Shown piece by piece: positions 17,080 to 25,006 of a DNA stretch of 64,000 nt. The position numbers and the translations under genes are program-made. Each line of letters begins with the position of its first letter. The first letter of the stretch is position 1. This DNA comes from DYRB01 sp963845265 (lineage in GTDB: Bacteria > Pseudomonadota > Gammaproteobacteria > Chromatiales > Chromatiaceae): assembly GCA_963845265.1 (NCBI GenBank), contig CAWJRN010000003.1, positions 186,001-250,000 on the forward strand. The letters are read 5' to 3'. The notes below the pieces were generated by a model. That model was given only the letters and a program-made list of their open reading frames with translations, searched no databases and was not told where the DNA came from.

Positions 17080-17730
17080 TCAGGCAGGTGTGCCGGAATC
17101 CCTGGCGAGGGCCGCGCGGGCAGCGATGGGTAGCGGTGGCGACACATGCGCCACAGTCTCATCTGCCCTGGGTACCGGAACCTGCGGATCACTGGCCTTG
17201 CCCCATTCGATGAGCTCCAGGCGTCCGTCTTGGTGCTCGACGATGGCCGTGCAACTGTCGACCCAATCCCCGCAGTTGACGTAACGGATGCCGTCGATGT
17301 CCTTGATGGCAGCGGCATGGATGTGGCCGCAGATTACGCCGTCCAAGTCACGCCGGCGCGCCGAGTGGGCCACCGCGTCTTCGAAATCGTAGATAAAGCT
17401 CACCGCGGTCTTGACCTTGCGCTTCGCGTAACCGGCCAGTGACCATTACCCAGCCATGCGCAGGCTGCGGCGCCTCCATGCGATGAGGACGTTGAGCCGA
17501 ACCAAGTAGGCGTAGGCGCGGTCGCCCAGGACCGCGAGCCAACGGTGGTAACGGGTGACTTGATCGAATTCGTCGCCATGGACCAGCAGATAACGGCGGC
17601 CATCGGCGGCGGTGTGGATTGCCTCCAGGACCACATGGTCGTCGCCGAAGCGGCTTCCGACATATTCACGCAGTGCCTCGCCGTGGTTGCCCGGGATCAG
17701 GACGACGCGGGGGCCCCGCGCCAGTCCGGG
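17080..17730 (-). pseudogene. plcP: PlcP-like metallophosphoesterase (phospholipase C), broken
   Basis: The readable part starts in the calcineurin-like motif VVLIPGNHG, continues with HTAADGRRYLLVHGDEFDQV and LNVLIAWRRRSLRMAG, meets an in-frame TAA (about 17450), and then continues in the same frame with WSLAGYAKRKVKTAVSFIYD, GVICGHIHAAAIKDIDGIRY and NCGDWVDSCTAIVEH. These blocks fit the PlcP family, relatives of UDP-2,3-diacylglucosamine hydrolase that degrade phospholipid to diacylglycerol under phosphate starvation. The N-terminus is lost in a junction with the btaB remnant. LpxH is the alternative family, but the lipid-gene context favours PlcP. Confidence 0.65.
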
Positions 17731-18090
17731 ATCATGGTGAGCGAATAGGAGAAATAGACCAGGTCCACCGGCTGGGCGGGTCTGTAGGTCGTGGCATCTG
17801 CCTCGACGATCCGCACATTGGGCAGGCCGCGGGCGCGGGTGCGCGCCCGGGCCAGCAGGGCAGGGCAAAGATCGACCAGCTCGAAGGAGGCCAGACCCTG
17901 GAGTCGGGGCCCGAGGAAGTCCAGGTTGCGGCCGGTCCCGCCCCCCAGTTCCACCACCCGAGCCCCCGGTGGCGGGTCCATCCAGTCGATCAGTTCGGCG
18001 CGGCCGTGGAACAGACCCTCGCGAAAGGCGTCGTAGCGGGACGCCTTGGGGGGCGTAGAAGGCTTGCAGACGCTGGGCATGGCTACCGGT
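17705..18090 (-). pseudogene. btaB: BtaB-like methyltransferase, truncated and frameshifted
   Basis: A SAM-dependent methyltransferase core is readable: RYDAFREGLFHGRAELIDW, the SAM loop VVELGGGTGRNLDFLGP, DLCPALLARARTRARG, ADATTYRP and FSYSLTMIPDWRG. After this motif it runs into the plcP remnant, so about half is missing. Near the N-terminus, between AFYAP and SRYDAF, a run of six C bases carries a one-base frameshift. BtaB methylates the homoserine head group to give betaine lipid (DGTS). A generic methyltransferase is possible, but the adjoining BtaA-like N-terminus supports BtaB. Confidence 0.55.
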
Positions 18091-18104
18091 CCGGGGTTGA
18101 CCGC

Positions 18105-18213
18105 GGACCTGGCTGGTGAGGACGGGAACGTCTTCCCAGCAGGTGTTGTAGACCAGGGATCGGGCGTAGATGGCATTGAACACCTTCTGGTCGATGCGGT
18201 CGCGCAGGGTCAT
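18105..18213 (-). pseudogene. btaA: BtaA-like aminocarboxypropyltransferase, N-terminal stub
   Basis: The first 30 or so codons read MTLRDRIDQKVFNAIYARSL and VYNTCWEDVP; the block LVYNTCWED is characteristic of the BtaA family, which transfers the 3-amino-3-carboxypropyl group from SAM to diacylglycerol. After this the reading passes directly into the BtaB remnant, so most of the gene (normally about 1.2 kb) is deleted. The two fused fragments give one long artificial frame. Confidence 0.5.
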
Positions 18214-18265
18214 GGGTGGCACAGAACTCTCCAGGCTGGGCGTGGGTAAGGGCAGCGAAAGAGCA

Positions 18266-19033
18266 TCAGGCGTTGGCTATTCGTTCAAGGAAGTGCCTGG
18301 AGTAGGCCGGGCTGATGTCGTCCACGTTCAGCAGCATAAGCACGTCCGCGACGGCGAAGTCTGGGTCGCGGCAGGGCTCTCCACACGCCTTGGCACCCAG
18401 GCGTATGTACGCCTTGACGAGGGCGGGCAAGGGCGCGTCCAACACGTCATCTGGGACCTGGGTGGGTAGGAGGGGCGCGTGCGGGGTTACACGGAAGCGC
18501 TGGTCGGCCATCGCTTGGCGGCGGATGCGGTTCATCATCGCCGTTGCCTGCACATCCCCTTCACCCAGGGGGATGCTCGCACAGCCGAACAGGTAGTCGA
18601 TGCCGTGCAGGTGGATGAATCCCGCGAGCCCCGACCACAGTACGGCGATGGCCGACCCCTGGCGGTACTGGGGGGCGATGCAGGTGCGGCCGACCTCCAG
18701 CAAGCGCCCGGGTAGATCAGGGAGTCCACCCAGGTCGAACTCGCCCGCCGAGTAGAAGCCTCCGACGCGCCCTGCCTGGTGGTCGGTGAGGAGTCGCGTG
18801 CAGCCGACGACTTGCCCGGTCTTGACCGCTCGCACGAGCAGGTGCCGACAATAGGCATCGAACTCATCCACGTCCAACCTATCTGCCCCAGCCTGGAGTT
18901 TGGCCCCCAGTTCTTCGCCAAACACCCTGTAGCGCAGGGCCTGCGCCTCGCGGACCTCCTTCTGGTTCGAAGCGATCTCGACGAAAAAGCGCTCCCCCCA
19001 CTTGACGGGCAACACAGTGGCAATGGCTCCCAT
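18266..19033 (-). CDS. olsB: OlsB-like ornithine N-acyltransferase (GNAT fold)
   Basis: A complete 255-residue frame. The N-terminal part (EVREAQALRYRVFGEELGAK) and central part (VGCTRLLTDHQAG, LLEVGRTCIAPQYRQGSAI, DYLFGCASIPLGEGDVQATA) match the OlsB/hemolysin-type GNAT acyltransferases that put a 3-hydroxyacyl chain on ornithine, the first step of ornithine lipid synthesis. The C-terminus, with VADVLMLLNVDDISPAYSRH, is also typical. It is the only intact gene in this otherwise decayed lipid island. No olsA-like acyltransferase is next to it, so whether a final ornithine lipid is made is unclear. A lyso-ornithine or PEP-CTERM-type acyltransferase is the alternative. Confidence 0.6.
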   Translation of the reverse strand: MGAIATVLPVKWGERFFVEIASNQKEVREAQALRYRVFGEELGAKLQAGADRLDVDEFDAYCRHLLVRAVKTGQVVGCTRLLTDHQAGRVGGFYSAGEFDLGGLPDLPGRLLEVGRTCIAPQYRQGSAIAVLWSGLAGFIHLHGIDYLFGCASIPLGEGDVQATAMMNRIRRQAMADQRFRVTPHAPLLPTQVPDDVLDAPLPALVKAYIRLGAKACGEPCRDPDFAVADVLMLLNVDDISPAYSRHFLERIANA

Positions 19034-19042
19034 GGCGCACCT

Positions 19043-19735
19043 TTAAGAAACTGTTTCAGCTTCCGGGCACGATACCCGGGGCGTGTTGCGGCATCGTGTG
19101 CGACCGCGGTACCGGGTGAGTGCCCGCTTCTGGATCGGGACAGGGTTTCCCGGTAGAGGTCCAGCATCGGTTCGGCCAGGGCTGGCGCAGACCATTCCTG
19201 TGCATAGACCTTGGCCTCGGTGCTTACGTGTCGGCGCAGCAGAGGGTCTTTGAGCAGATGCGACACCTGGGCGGCGACGTGCCCTTCGTCCTCTTCGGCA
19301 ATGAGGCAAGCGCGTCCTTGGGCTAGGACCTCGCGGGTCCCCATGACCGCTGTGGAGACCACGGTACGACTCTACCACCGGCACCCCGAGGCGGTGGGCT
19401 AGGGCCAGCCTGGTATAGTGGGCGACGAACGGGGTCTGGATGTGCAGGAGGTCGAACCCCCGCCTCGCCAGGCCCGCGTCTCCGGCAGTGAGCAGCGCCA
19501 TGATGCGGCCCGGACGCAGGATACGGTCCTCCGGGTCCAGGGGCAGGTAGCGGGAGGGCATGCGCAGGACCTCGAAGGGCTCTGCCTGGCCTTGCCCGCT
19601 CCGCGAGCTGTAGTTCGGCGCCATCAGTGTGGTCTCCTGTCCGCTCGCTACCAATCCCCGGGCGAAGGTCTGGATCGAGGTCGAGACGCCATTGACCCGT
19701 GGGAAGTAGACGTCCGAGATCATCAGGACCCGCAT
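19043..19735 (-). pseudogene. Second GT4 glycosyltransferase, internally deleted
   Basis: The N-terminus is intact (MRVLMISDVYFPRVNGVSTS, FDLLHIQTPFVAHYTRLAL, LGVPVVES) and typical of GT4 lipid glycosyltransferases. At about 19370 the frame changes; the C-terminus continues in another frame as VVSTAVMGTREVLAQGRACL and HVSTEAKVYAQEWSAPALA. The middle of the enzyme, including the second Rossmann domain start and the E-x7-E motif, is missing. Both sides of the junction encode GVPVV-like sequence in intact relatives, which fits deletion between short direct repeats. Confidence 0.75.
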
Positions 19736-19876
19736 GACTGTCCCCGCGACAAAAGGCCCAAGCGTATCCGGCCCCCATGACGCCCCTGTGAAGGTCGAGG
19801 CCGCTATCCGACGGCAGGGTACCCCGGTCGGCGTGGTCGAGGACTGAGGGGATGGCTAGCCGGATGGCTCTGGCGT

Positions 19877-19906
19877 TTGACCAATATGATGATGTTCTGA
19901 TATACA
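19877..19906 (+). promoter_or_regulatory. Sigma-70-type promoter of cytochrome c4 gene
   Basis: TTGACC (19877-19882) and TATACA (19901-19906) are separated by 18 bases, 70 nt upstream of the ATG. Confidence 0.55.
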
Positions 19907-19975
19907 GTGCGGATATTTTTTGTCCAGGCCGGGTTCACCGGCAGTATCCCACTCCACCCAAGGGCGAGGCACCTC

Positions 19976-20584
19976 ATGAAGACTTGGTTGATTTCCGTCA
20001 CGGTCGCTACGGCTTTCCTCTGTGGTTCCGTCCAGGCGGCGGGCGACGCGGCGGCTGGTGAGGCAAAATCGGCGGCCTGTTTGGCCTGTCACGGCCCGAT
20101 GGGTAACAGCGTGGTGCCCATGTGGCCCAAGCTGGCCGGGCAGCACCCGGAGTATCTCCAGAAGCAGTTGATGGACTTCAAGGCCGGCGCTCGTGAGAAT
20201 GCCCAGATGACCCCGATGGCACTGCCGTTGAGCGATCAGGACGTGGCCGACCTCGCTGCTTATTTCGCTGCTCAGCAGCAGGCCCCTGGGGCGCCGGGTG
20301 GGGATGCCGTGGCCCTGGGTGAGCGCATCTACATGGGCGGCAATGCGGCCTCTGGCGTGCCGGCCTGTAGCGGCTGCCATGGGGCAGAGGGCATGGGTCT
20401 GGGACTGGCGAAGTTCCCCCGTATCTCGGGACAGCACACCCAGTATGTGGATCAGACCCTCAAGCTGTTCCGCGATGGTGGCCGCAAGAACGACCCCAAC
20501 GGCATGATGGGTGGCGTCGCCGCCCGCATGACCGATCAGGAGATCGCTGCCGTCTCGCAGTACTTGCAGGGGCTCAACCCCTGA
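19976..20584 (+). CDS. Dihaem cytochrome c4
   Basis: A 202-residue exported protein with a signal peptide ending near VQAA, and two cytochrome c domains. Haem motifs are CLACH (residues 35-39) and CSGCH (131-135), each followed by a distal Met region (MTPMALPLSDQD and PNGMMGGVAARMTDQE). The length is that of cytochrome c4, a membrane-associated electron donor to terminal oxidases; in purple sulfur bacteria it may also connect to photosynthetic electron flow. The start at 19976 removes a 23-residue extension without signal character. A strong promoter precedes it and a terminator follows, so it is probably monocistronic. Confidence 0.9.
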   Translation: MKTWLISVTVATAFLCGSVQAAGDAAAGEAKSAACLACHGPMGNSVVPMWPKLAGQHPEYLQKQLMDFKAGARENAQMTPMALPLSDQDVADLAAYFAAQQQAPGAPGGDAVALGERIYMGGNAASGVPACSGCHGAEGMGLGLAKFPRISGQHTQYVDQTLKLFRDGGRKNDPNGMMGGVAARMTDQEIAAVSQYLQGLNP

Positions 20585-20637
20585 TCGTCTGCCTGCCGGG
20601 GGCTGGCCCTCGTGGGCCGGCCTGCCGGTTTGATCTG

Positions 20638-20676
20638 CGCCAAAAGGCAGCCTAGGGCTGCCTTTTGGCGTTTTTG
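20638..20676 (+). terminator. Intrinsic terminator of cytochrome c4
   Basis: A perfect 15-bp stem, CGCCAAAAGGCAGCC with its complement, closes a 3-nt loop and is followed by TTTTT. Confidence 0.95.
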
Positions 20677-20823
20677 GGGTATGCTCCCGGGCACTTGGTC
20701 CTTCCGGGGACTTCACACGACGGTCGCGAGGACACGTCACTAGGGTTCCTTGAGCGACCAGGATCTTGAAAATTGAGTCAAGTTTTGTGTGCGCCGCACA
20801 AAAGGTTCATGCCTCGTCGGTCT

Positions 20824-20843
20824 GAGGCGAAGCCTCGCTAGAC
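20824..20843. repeat. 20-bp copy of a glycosyltransferase 3' tail
   Basis: CTGAGGCGAAGCCTCGCTAG is the exact reverse complement of 15953-15972 apart from position shifts at its edge, and itself folds into a small hairpin (GAGGC/GCCTC). Here it ends immediately before the start of the nuclease gene. Confidence 0.55.
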
Positions 20844-20844
20844 T

Positions 20845-21606
20845 ATGCAGCGACTGCACCTGTTGAGCTACAACGTCCAGGGCGGGATCGAGTCCAAGCG
20901 TTACGGCGACTATCTGACCCATAGCTGGAAGCATGTCCTGCCGCACCCGGAGCGGCAGGTGAATTTGGCGCGTATTGCGGCCATGCTGCGCGGCTTCGAC
21001 GTGGTGGGCCTGCAGGAAGTGGATGCCGGGAGCCTGCGCAGCGGCTTCGTCGATCAAATCGAGTATCTTGCTCAGCAGGGGGAGTTCCCGTACTGGCACA
21101 AGCAGATCAATCGCAATCTCGGACGCCTCGCCCAGCACAGCAACGGCCTGCTCAGTCGGTTGCGTCCGGCGCGGGTAATCGAACATCGGTTGCCGGGCGG
21201 GCTGCCGGGGCGCGGTGCCTTGGTTGCGGAGTTTCCCACCAGCGATGGTGGGTGCCTGGCGGTGTGCATCGTCCATCTGGCCCTGGGATGGCGGGCCCGT
21301 CGTCGGCAGCTCGAGTATCTCATCGGCATGGTCGAGCAAGAGCCCTACCTGGTCATGATGGGGGACTTCAACTGCGGTTGCTCGTCACGGTCCCTACGTT
21401 CGATGGTCGCGGGTCACGCCCTGCGCGGCCTGGACTGTGAGATGAAGACCTTTCCGAGCTGGCGACCGCGGCGCAGCCTGGACCATATCCTGCTGTCTCG
21501 ATCCCTGGATGTGCTAGAGGCTAGCGTCGTGGACTATCCCCTGTCGGACCACCTGCCCCTGAGCATGGTCATCGGTCTGCCGGCGGGCGTGGAGCTGCTT
21601 GTATGA
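20845..21606 (+). CDS. Endonuclease/exonuclease/phosphatase-family hydrolase
   Basis: A 253-residue protein with the EEP fold motifs in order: LSYNVQGG near the N-terminus, GLQEVDAGS (metal-binding Glu), VCIVHLALGW, VMMGDFNCG (catalytic Asp and Asn) and the terminal YPLSDHLPLSM (catalytic Asp-His). No signal peptide is seen. Members include DNA repair nucleases, sphingomyelinases and phosphoinositide phosphatases; this short form is widespread in proteobacteria without an assigned substrate. The ATG follows the 20-bp repeat by one base; no good Shine-Dalgarno site is visible, so a leaderless or GTG start elsewhere is possible. Confidence 0.75.
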   Translation: MQRLHLLSYNVQGGIESKRYGDYLTHSWKHVLPHPERQVNLARIAAMLRGFDVVGLQEVDAGSLRSGFVDQIEYLAQQGEFPYWHKQINRNLGRLAQHSNGLLSRLRPARVIEHRLPGGLPGRGALVAEFPTSDGGCLAVCIVHLALGWRARRRQLEYLIGMVEQEPYLVMMGDFNCGCSSRSLRSMVAGHALRGLDCEMKTFPSWRPRRSLDHILLSRSLDVLEASVVDYPLSDHLPLSMVIGLPAGVELLV

Positions 21607-21621
21607 TCCGCCGGTGCGAAG

Positions 21622-22185
21622 TCATTCCTGGAGATAGAAGTGCCGCCAGGGGTCGCCGCAGGTGCTCGACAGCAACTGCATGAGGGCATCGGTCGGTGCG
21701 GCCTCGCCGGGAAAGACCTCCTCGATCCAGATGGCGAGCCGGGCGAAGCCTCCGGATTCTTTCCAGTCCCAGGCGCACAGCGGTGCACTGGTCGCACACG
21801 CGGGGCAGAGCGAGGCGGTGGCAGCGGCCAAGCTCGGACCCAGGACGGTGCGCCAGTTGCGGAGTGGGGTACGGCAGGTCGGGCAGCGGGGTGGTCTGGT
21901 GTTGCTGCCGAGCATGGCCCTCGGGGTGGCATAGGGGCCGGCGATGCGAATATGGCAAAAGGGCTTGTCGTCCGTCCCCCGGGGGGAGACATCCACCTGC
22001 ACCGCGCAGCCGGCAAAGGTCACCAGTTGCAGGAATTCCTCGCCCACGAGGAAGCGGCCGGCGTCGGTCCCCAGGGTTCCGCCCAGGAAGCCGGCGCTAC
22101 GCAAGGTTCGGATCAGCTCCCCAGGCTCGGGAGCATTGTTTGGGTCCTGGGGGGATAGGATCAGTCGGCCGGTGTGATTGGACAT
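21622..22185 (-). CDS. Uncharacterised protein with Cys4 zinc ribbon
   Basis: A 187-residue protein from the Met at 22185 (MSNHTGRLILSP); longer frames upstream lack coding character. The middle holds CPTCRTPLRNW and, about 20 residues later, CPACAT, a plausible zinc ribbon. The C-terminal part is acidic and Trp-rich (LAIWIEEVFPGEAAPTDALM). I do not recognise a named family. It converges with the nuclease gene, with 15 nt between stops, and has no evident operon partner. Confidence 0.5.
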   Translation of the reverse strand: MSNHTGRLILSPQDPNNAPEPGELIRTLRSAGFLGGTLGTDAGRFLVGEEFLQLVTFAGCAVQVDVSPRGTDDKPFCHIRIAGPYATPRAMLGSNTRPPRCPTCRTPLRNWRTVLGPSLAAATASLCPACATSAPLCAWDWKESGGFARLAIWIEEVFPGEAAPTDALMQLLSSTCGDPWRHFYLQE

Positions 22186-22299
22186 CTGGGCGCCTCGGTA
22201 TTGATCCGGGCCGCGGATTCTAACAAAATCCGAGCTCTTGCCCGCCCGGTGGATCGTTGGTCCTGGCATCGGCGCATCTCGGAGAAACTGGATCTGTGA

Positions 22300-22521
22300 C
22301 CGGCGCGACCAAGCTCTGGGGTCCGCTCTGGGCATGTCCGGGCCGGAGAGGACGAGGTCGTCGAGGAGATCGAGGCGGTGGGCTTCGCCGGGGTGGGGAA
22401 GGGGGAGTTTCTGCGCGACAACTGGTTCCTGCGCTTCCGCAAGCTGGGGCGGGATGACCTGCCCGAGCCAGCCCGGGACGCATCGACCTACCGGCCAACG
22501 GTCATATCAGAGGACGAATGA
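22300..22521 (+). pseudogene. SAM-methyltransferase C-terminal fragment
   Basis: The frame before the HD-domain gene reads EDEVVEEIEAVGFAGVGKGE, FLRDNWFLRFRK and then a charged tail, ending in a TGA that overlaps the next ATG (ATGA). The pattern of an EI-A-GF helix, then FLRDNxFLRFRK, is the C-terminus of a class I methyltransferase family common in proteobacteria. A stop at 22297 cuts off the rest and there is no start. The original gene was probably co-translated with the HD-domain gene. Confidence 0.45.
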
Positions 22522-23063
22522 ACGCATACCGATCTGATCTTGGCCCGATCATCGATGCGCTGGGCTTTGCCGCTCGCAAGCACCGCGATCAGCGCCGTAA
22601 GGACCATGCCGCCTCGCCCTACATCAACCACCCCATCGCCCTGGTCGAGGTGTTGTGCAACGAGGCTGGGGTCGATCAGGTCGAGGTCCTGTGCGGGGCG
22701 CTGCTGCACGACACCCTGGAGGACACGCAGACCAGCCTCGATGAACTTGTCGCCGCCTTCGGGCCCGCCATCGCCGCTGTGGTCCAGGAGGTGACGGACG
22801 ACAAGTCCCTGGCCAAGGCCGAGCGCAAGCGTGCCCAGGTCGTTCATGCAGGTCAGTTGAGCCGGGATGCGCGACTCGTGAAGCTTGCGGACAAGATATG
22901 CAATCTGCGTGACGTGGCGCGCACGCCCCCGGTGGGGTGGGATCTGGCGCGGCGCCAGGCCTACTTCGACTGGGCCCTGGAGGTCGTCGACGAGATGCGC
23001 GGGACACACGTGGAATTGGAGGCCCTATTCGATGCCGCCTACCGGGCTCGCCCCCTCGCCTGA
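22518..23063 (+). CDS. HD-domain hydrolase, MESH1/RelA-SpoT-like
   Basis: A 181-residue single HD domain protein. Metal ligands are seen at His22 (AARKHRDQRRK), His64-Asp65 (LLHDTLEDT) and Asp in KLADKICNLRD; YINHPIALVEVL is also typical. This arrangement matches the small alarmone hydrolase type (MESH1), which lacks the synthetase domain. In bacteria these small proteins may degrade (p)ppGpp or hydrolyse NADPH. It overlaps a methyltransferase remnant by 4 nt and converges with cysG. Confidence 0.75.
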   Translation: MNAYRSDLGPIIDALGFAARKHRDQRRKDHAASPYINHPIALVEVLCNEAGVDQVEVLCGALLHDTLEDTQTSLDELVAAFGPAIAAVVQEVTDDKSLAKAERKRAQVVHAGQLSRDARLVKLADKICNLRDVARTPPVGWDLARRQAYFDWALEVVDEMRGTHVELEALFDAAYRARPLA

Positions 23064-23095
23064 ACTTCCTGGAGCATGACTCTCCGGCGATCGCC

Positions 23096-24532
23096 TTAGC
23101 TGCCCGGGGCGATGGGTGTTGTTGCACCCTGATCCGAGACGACAGGGGCCCTGAACCAGCTGAGTTTCTCTCGCAGGCTAACCACCTCGCCAACGATGAT
23201 CAGGGTCGGCGGCGCTGGCGGGTCTGCCTCCACCGTCGCCAGAATGTCCGCCAGGGTGCCGGTGTACACCCGTTGCAGGTGGGTGGTGCCCTGCTGCACC
23301 AGCGCCACCGGCATATGCGGGGAGACCCCGTGGGCGATGAGCTCGCGGACGATGATCGGCAGGCCGACCAGGCCCATGTAGAAGACAACGGTCTGGTTGG
23401 GTTGCGCGAGTTGAGGCCAGTTCAGGGCCATGGTCCCGTCCTTGAGGTGGCCGGTGACGAAGGTCACTGATTGCGCAAAGTCGCGATGGGTCAGGGGGAT
23501 GCCCGCGTAGGCGGCGCAGCCAGAGGCTGCAGTGATGCCAGGTACCACCTGGAATGGCACCCCCTCGGCGGCCAGGGTGTCGATCTCCTCGCCTCCGCGG
23601 CCGAAGATGAAGGGGTCGCCGCCCTTGAGTCGCAGCACCCGATGCCCCTCCTTGGCCAGGTCTGCCAGTAGCCGGTTGATCTCCTCCTGGCGCATGGCGT
23701 GGTTGTTGCGCTCCTTGCCCACGTAGATGCGGCGGGCGTCGGCGCGGGTCATGTCCAGGATCGGCCTGGCGACAAGGCGGTCGTAGACCACCACGTCGGC
23801 CTGCTGCATCAGGCGCAGGGCGCGGAAGGTGAGCAGGTCCGGGTCGCCTGGGCCGGCCCCAACCAGATAGACCTCCCCCAGGTTTGCCGAACGGGTCGCG
23901 GCGCTCAACTCCCACTCCATAGCGGCGTCAGCCTCCTCCATGTGACCAGAGAAGATACGTTCGGCGACGCCCCCTTGCAGGACCCTGTCCCAAAAACGGC
24001 GGCGGTCGCGCGGATCGGCGAAGCGGGCCTTTACGCGGTCTCGGTACCGGGCGCAGAGCTCTCCCAGCCGGCCGTAGCCGGCGGGGATGACCGATTCGAG
24101 GCGTGTGCGCAGCAGCCTGGCGAGTACGGGCGATGCGGTCTCGGTGGAGACCGCCACCACCACTGGGGCGCGGTCGATGATGGATGGCATGATGAAGGTC
24201 GAATCCTCGCCCTCATCCACCACGTTCACCGGGATGCCGCTGGCCTTGGCTAGCTCGGCCACACGAGCGTTCACGGCCCGGTCGGCGGTGGCTGCAAATA
24301 TCAGGACAGCGCCCTCGATGTCGGTGTCTTCGAAGCCGCGCTCGAGGTGTTTCAGGGCGCCCTCTGCCGCGCTCGGGCGCAGGGCTTCCGCCAGCGCTGG
24401 GGCGACCACCGTCACCGCAGCCCCGGCGCGTAGCAGGCTGGCGACCTTGCGCATGGCCACCTCGCCGCCGCCCACCACCAGGCAGGGTCGATTCTTGACA
24501 TCGAGAAAGATGGGGAGATACCGCATGGTCAT
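23096..24532 (-). CDS. cysG: Siroheme synthase (methyltransferase, dehydrogenase, ferrochelatase)
   Basis: About 478 residues from the ATG at 24532 (a second ATG follows at 24526). The N-terminal half is the CysG-B module with the NAD-binding motif VVGGGEVAMRK and DRAPVVVAVST; the C-terminal half is the uroporphyrinogen III methyltransferase with VYLVGAGPGDPDLLT, LKGGDPFIFGRGGEE and GITAASGCAAY. It makes siroheme, the cofactor of sulfite reductases, including the reverse Dsr enzyme of sulfur oxidisers. It is divergent from the rhodanese gene, with about 84 nt between, so the two may be co-regulated. Confidence 0.95.
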   Translation of the reverse strand: MTMRYLPIFLDVKNRPCLVVGGGEVAMRKVASLLRAGAAVTVVAPALAEALRPSAAEGALKHLERGFEDTDIEGAVLIFAATADRAVNARVAELAKASGIPVNVVDEGEDSTFIMPSIIDRAPVVVAVSTETASPVLARLLRTRLESVIPAGYGRLGELCARYRDRVKARFADPRDRRRFWDRVLQGGVAERIFSGHMEEADAAMEWELSAATRSANLGEVYLVGAGPGDPDLLTFRALRLMQQADVVVYDRLVARPILDMTRADARRIYVGKERNNHAMRQEEINRLLADLAKEGHRVLRLKGGDPFIFGRGGEEIDTLAAEGVPFQVVPGITAASGCAAYAGIPLTHRDFAQSVTFVTGHLKDGTMALNWPQLAQPNQTVVFYMGLVGLPIIVRELIAHGVSPHMPVALVQQGTTHLQRVYTGTLADILATVEADPPAPPTLIIVGEVVSLREKLSWFRAPVVSDQGATTPIAPGS

Positions 24533-24616
24533 GGTCCCGCAAGGTTCTAGGGGTGCCGGCCGCAGGTGCGCTACGGTTTGAGCTGAAAGGAAAAAAAACG
24601 TAATATACTGAAATAC

Positions 24617-24973
24617 TTGCTCAGTGAACAGGGTTTGCGCTTGATTGCAGAGATCGACTCGGAGACCCTGCACCAACGTCTGACGGACGGGGAGGCGCTG
24701 CGGCTGTTGGACATCCGCTCCCCGGCGGAGCTGGCGCAGGGGGTCATTCCGGGGTCTGACCCGATGCCCATGCATCTGATTCCGTTGCGTCTGTCGGAGC
24801 TACCCAGGGAGCAAGAGGTGGTGCTGTACTGCCGCAGCGGGGCGCGCTCCTATCACGCATGCAACTTCCTGGTACAGCAGGGCTATACGAGGGTTGTGAA
24901 TCTTCGCGGGGGCATCGTGGCGTGGGCGCGGCATGGGTTCGAGATCGCTCCATCTGCCGGCAAGACCTTCTGA
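24617..24973 (+). CDS. Single-domain rhodanese (Rhd of the rhd-tusA-dsrE2 cluster)
   Basis: Up to 118 residues with the rhodanese fold: LLDIRSPAELAQGVIPGSD and the active-site loop VLYCRSGARS with Cys72, then NLRGGIVAWARHG. The longest frame starts with TTG at 24617, only 8 nt after a TATACT box; TTG codons at 24635 or 24641 are equally possible and no ATG is available. In Allochromatium vinosum the equivalent rhodanese mobilises sulfane sulfur and passes it to TusA. Here it is separated from tusA by 261 nt that hold a hairpin and a separate promoter. Confidence 0.85.
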   Translation: MLSEQGLRLIAEIDSETLHQRLTDGEALRLLDIRSPAELAQGVIPGSDPMPMHLIPLRLSELPREQEVVLYCRSGARSYHACNFLVQQGYTRVVNLRGGIVAWARHGFEIAPSAGKTF

Positions 24974-25006
24974 GACTGAGGAGGCATCGATTGGTCTGCT
25001 TTCCCC

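Noticed and set aside
18535..19362. A 275-codon frame overlapping the OlsB-like gene
   Set aside because: Only its first third is real sequence (the glycosyltransferase C-terminus); the rest is a shadow of the OlsB-like gene.
19740..19800. A PhoB box before the lipid island
   Set aside because: No two direct CTGTCAT-like half-sites with proper spacing were found.
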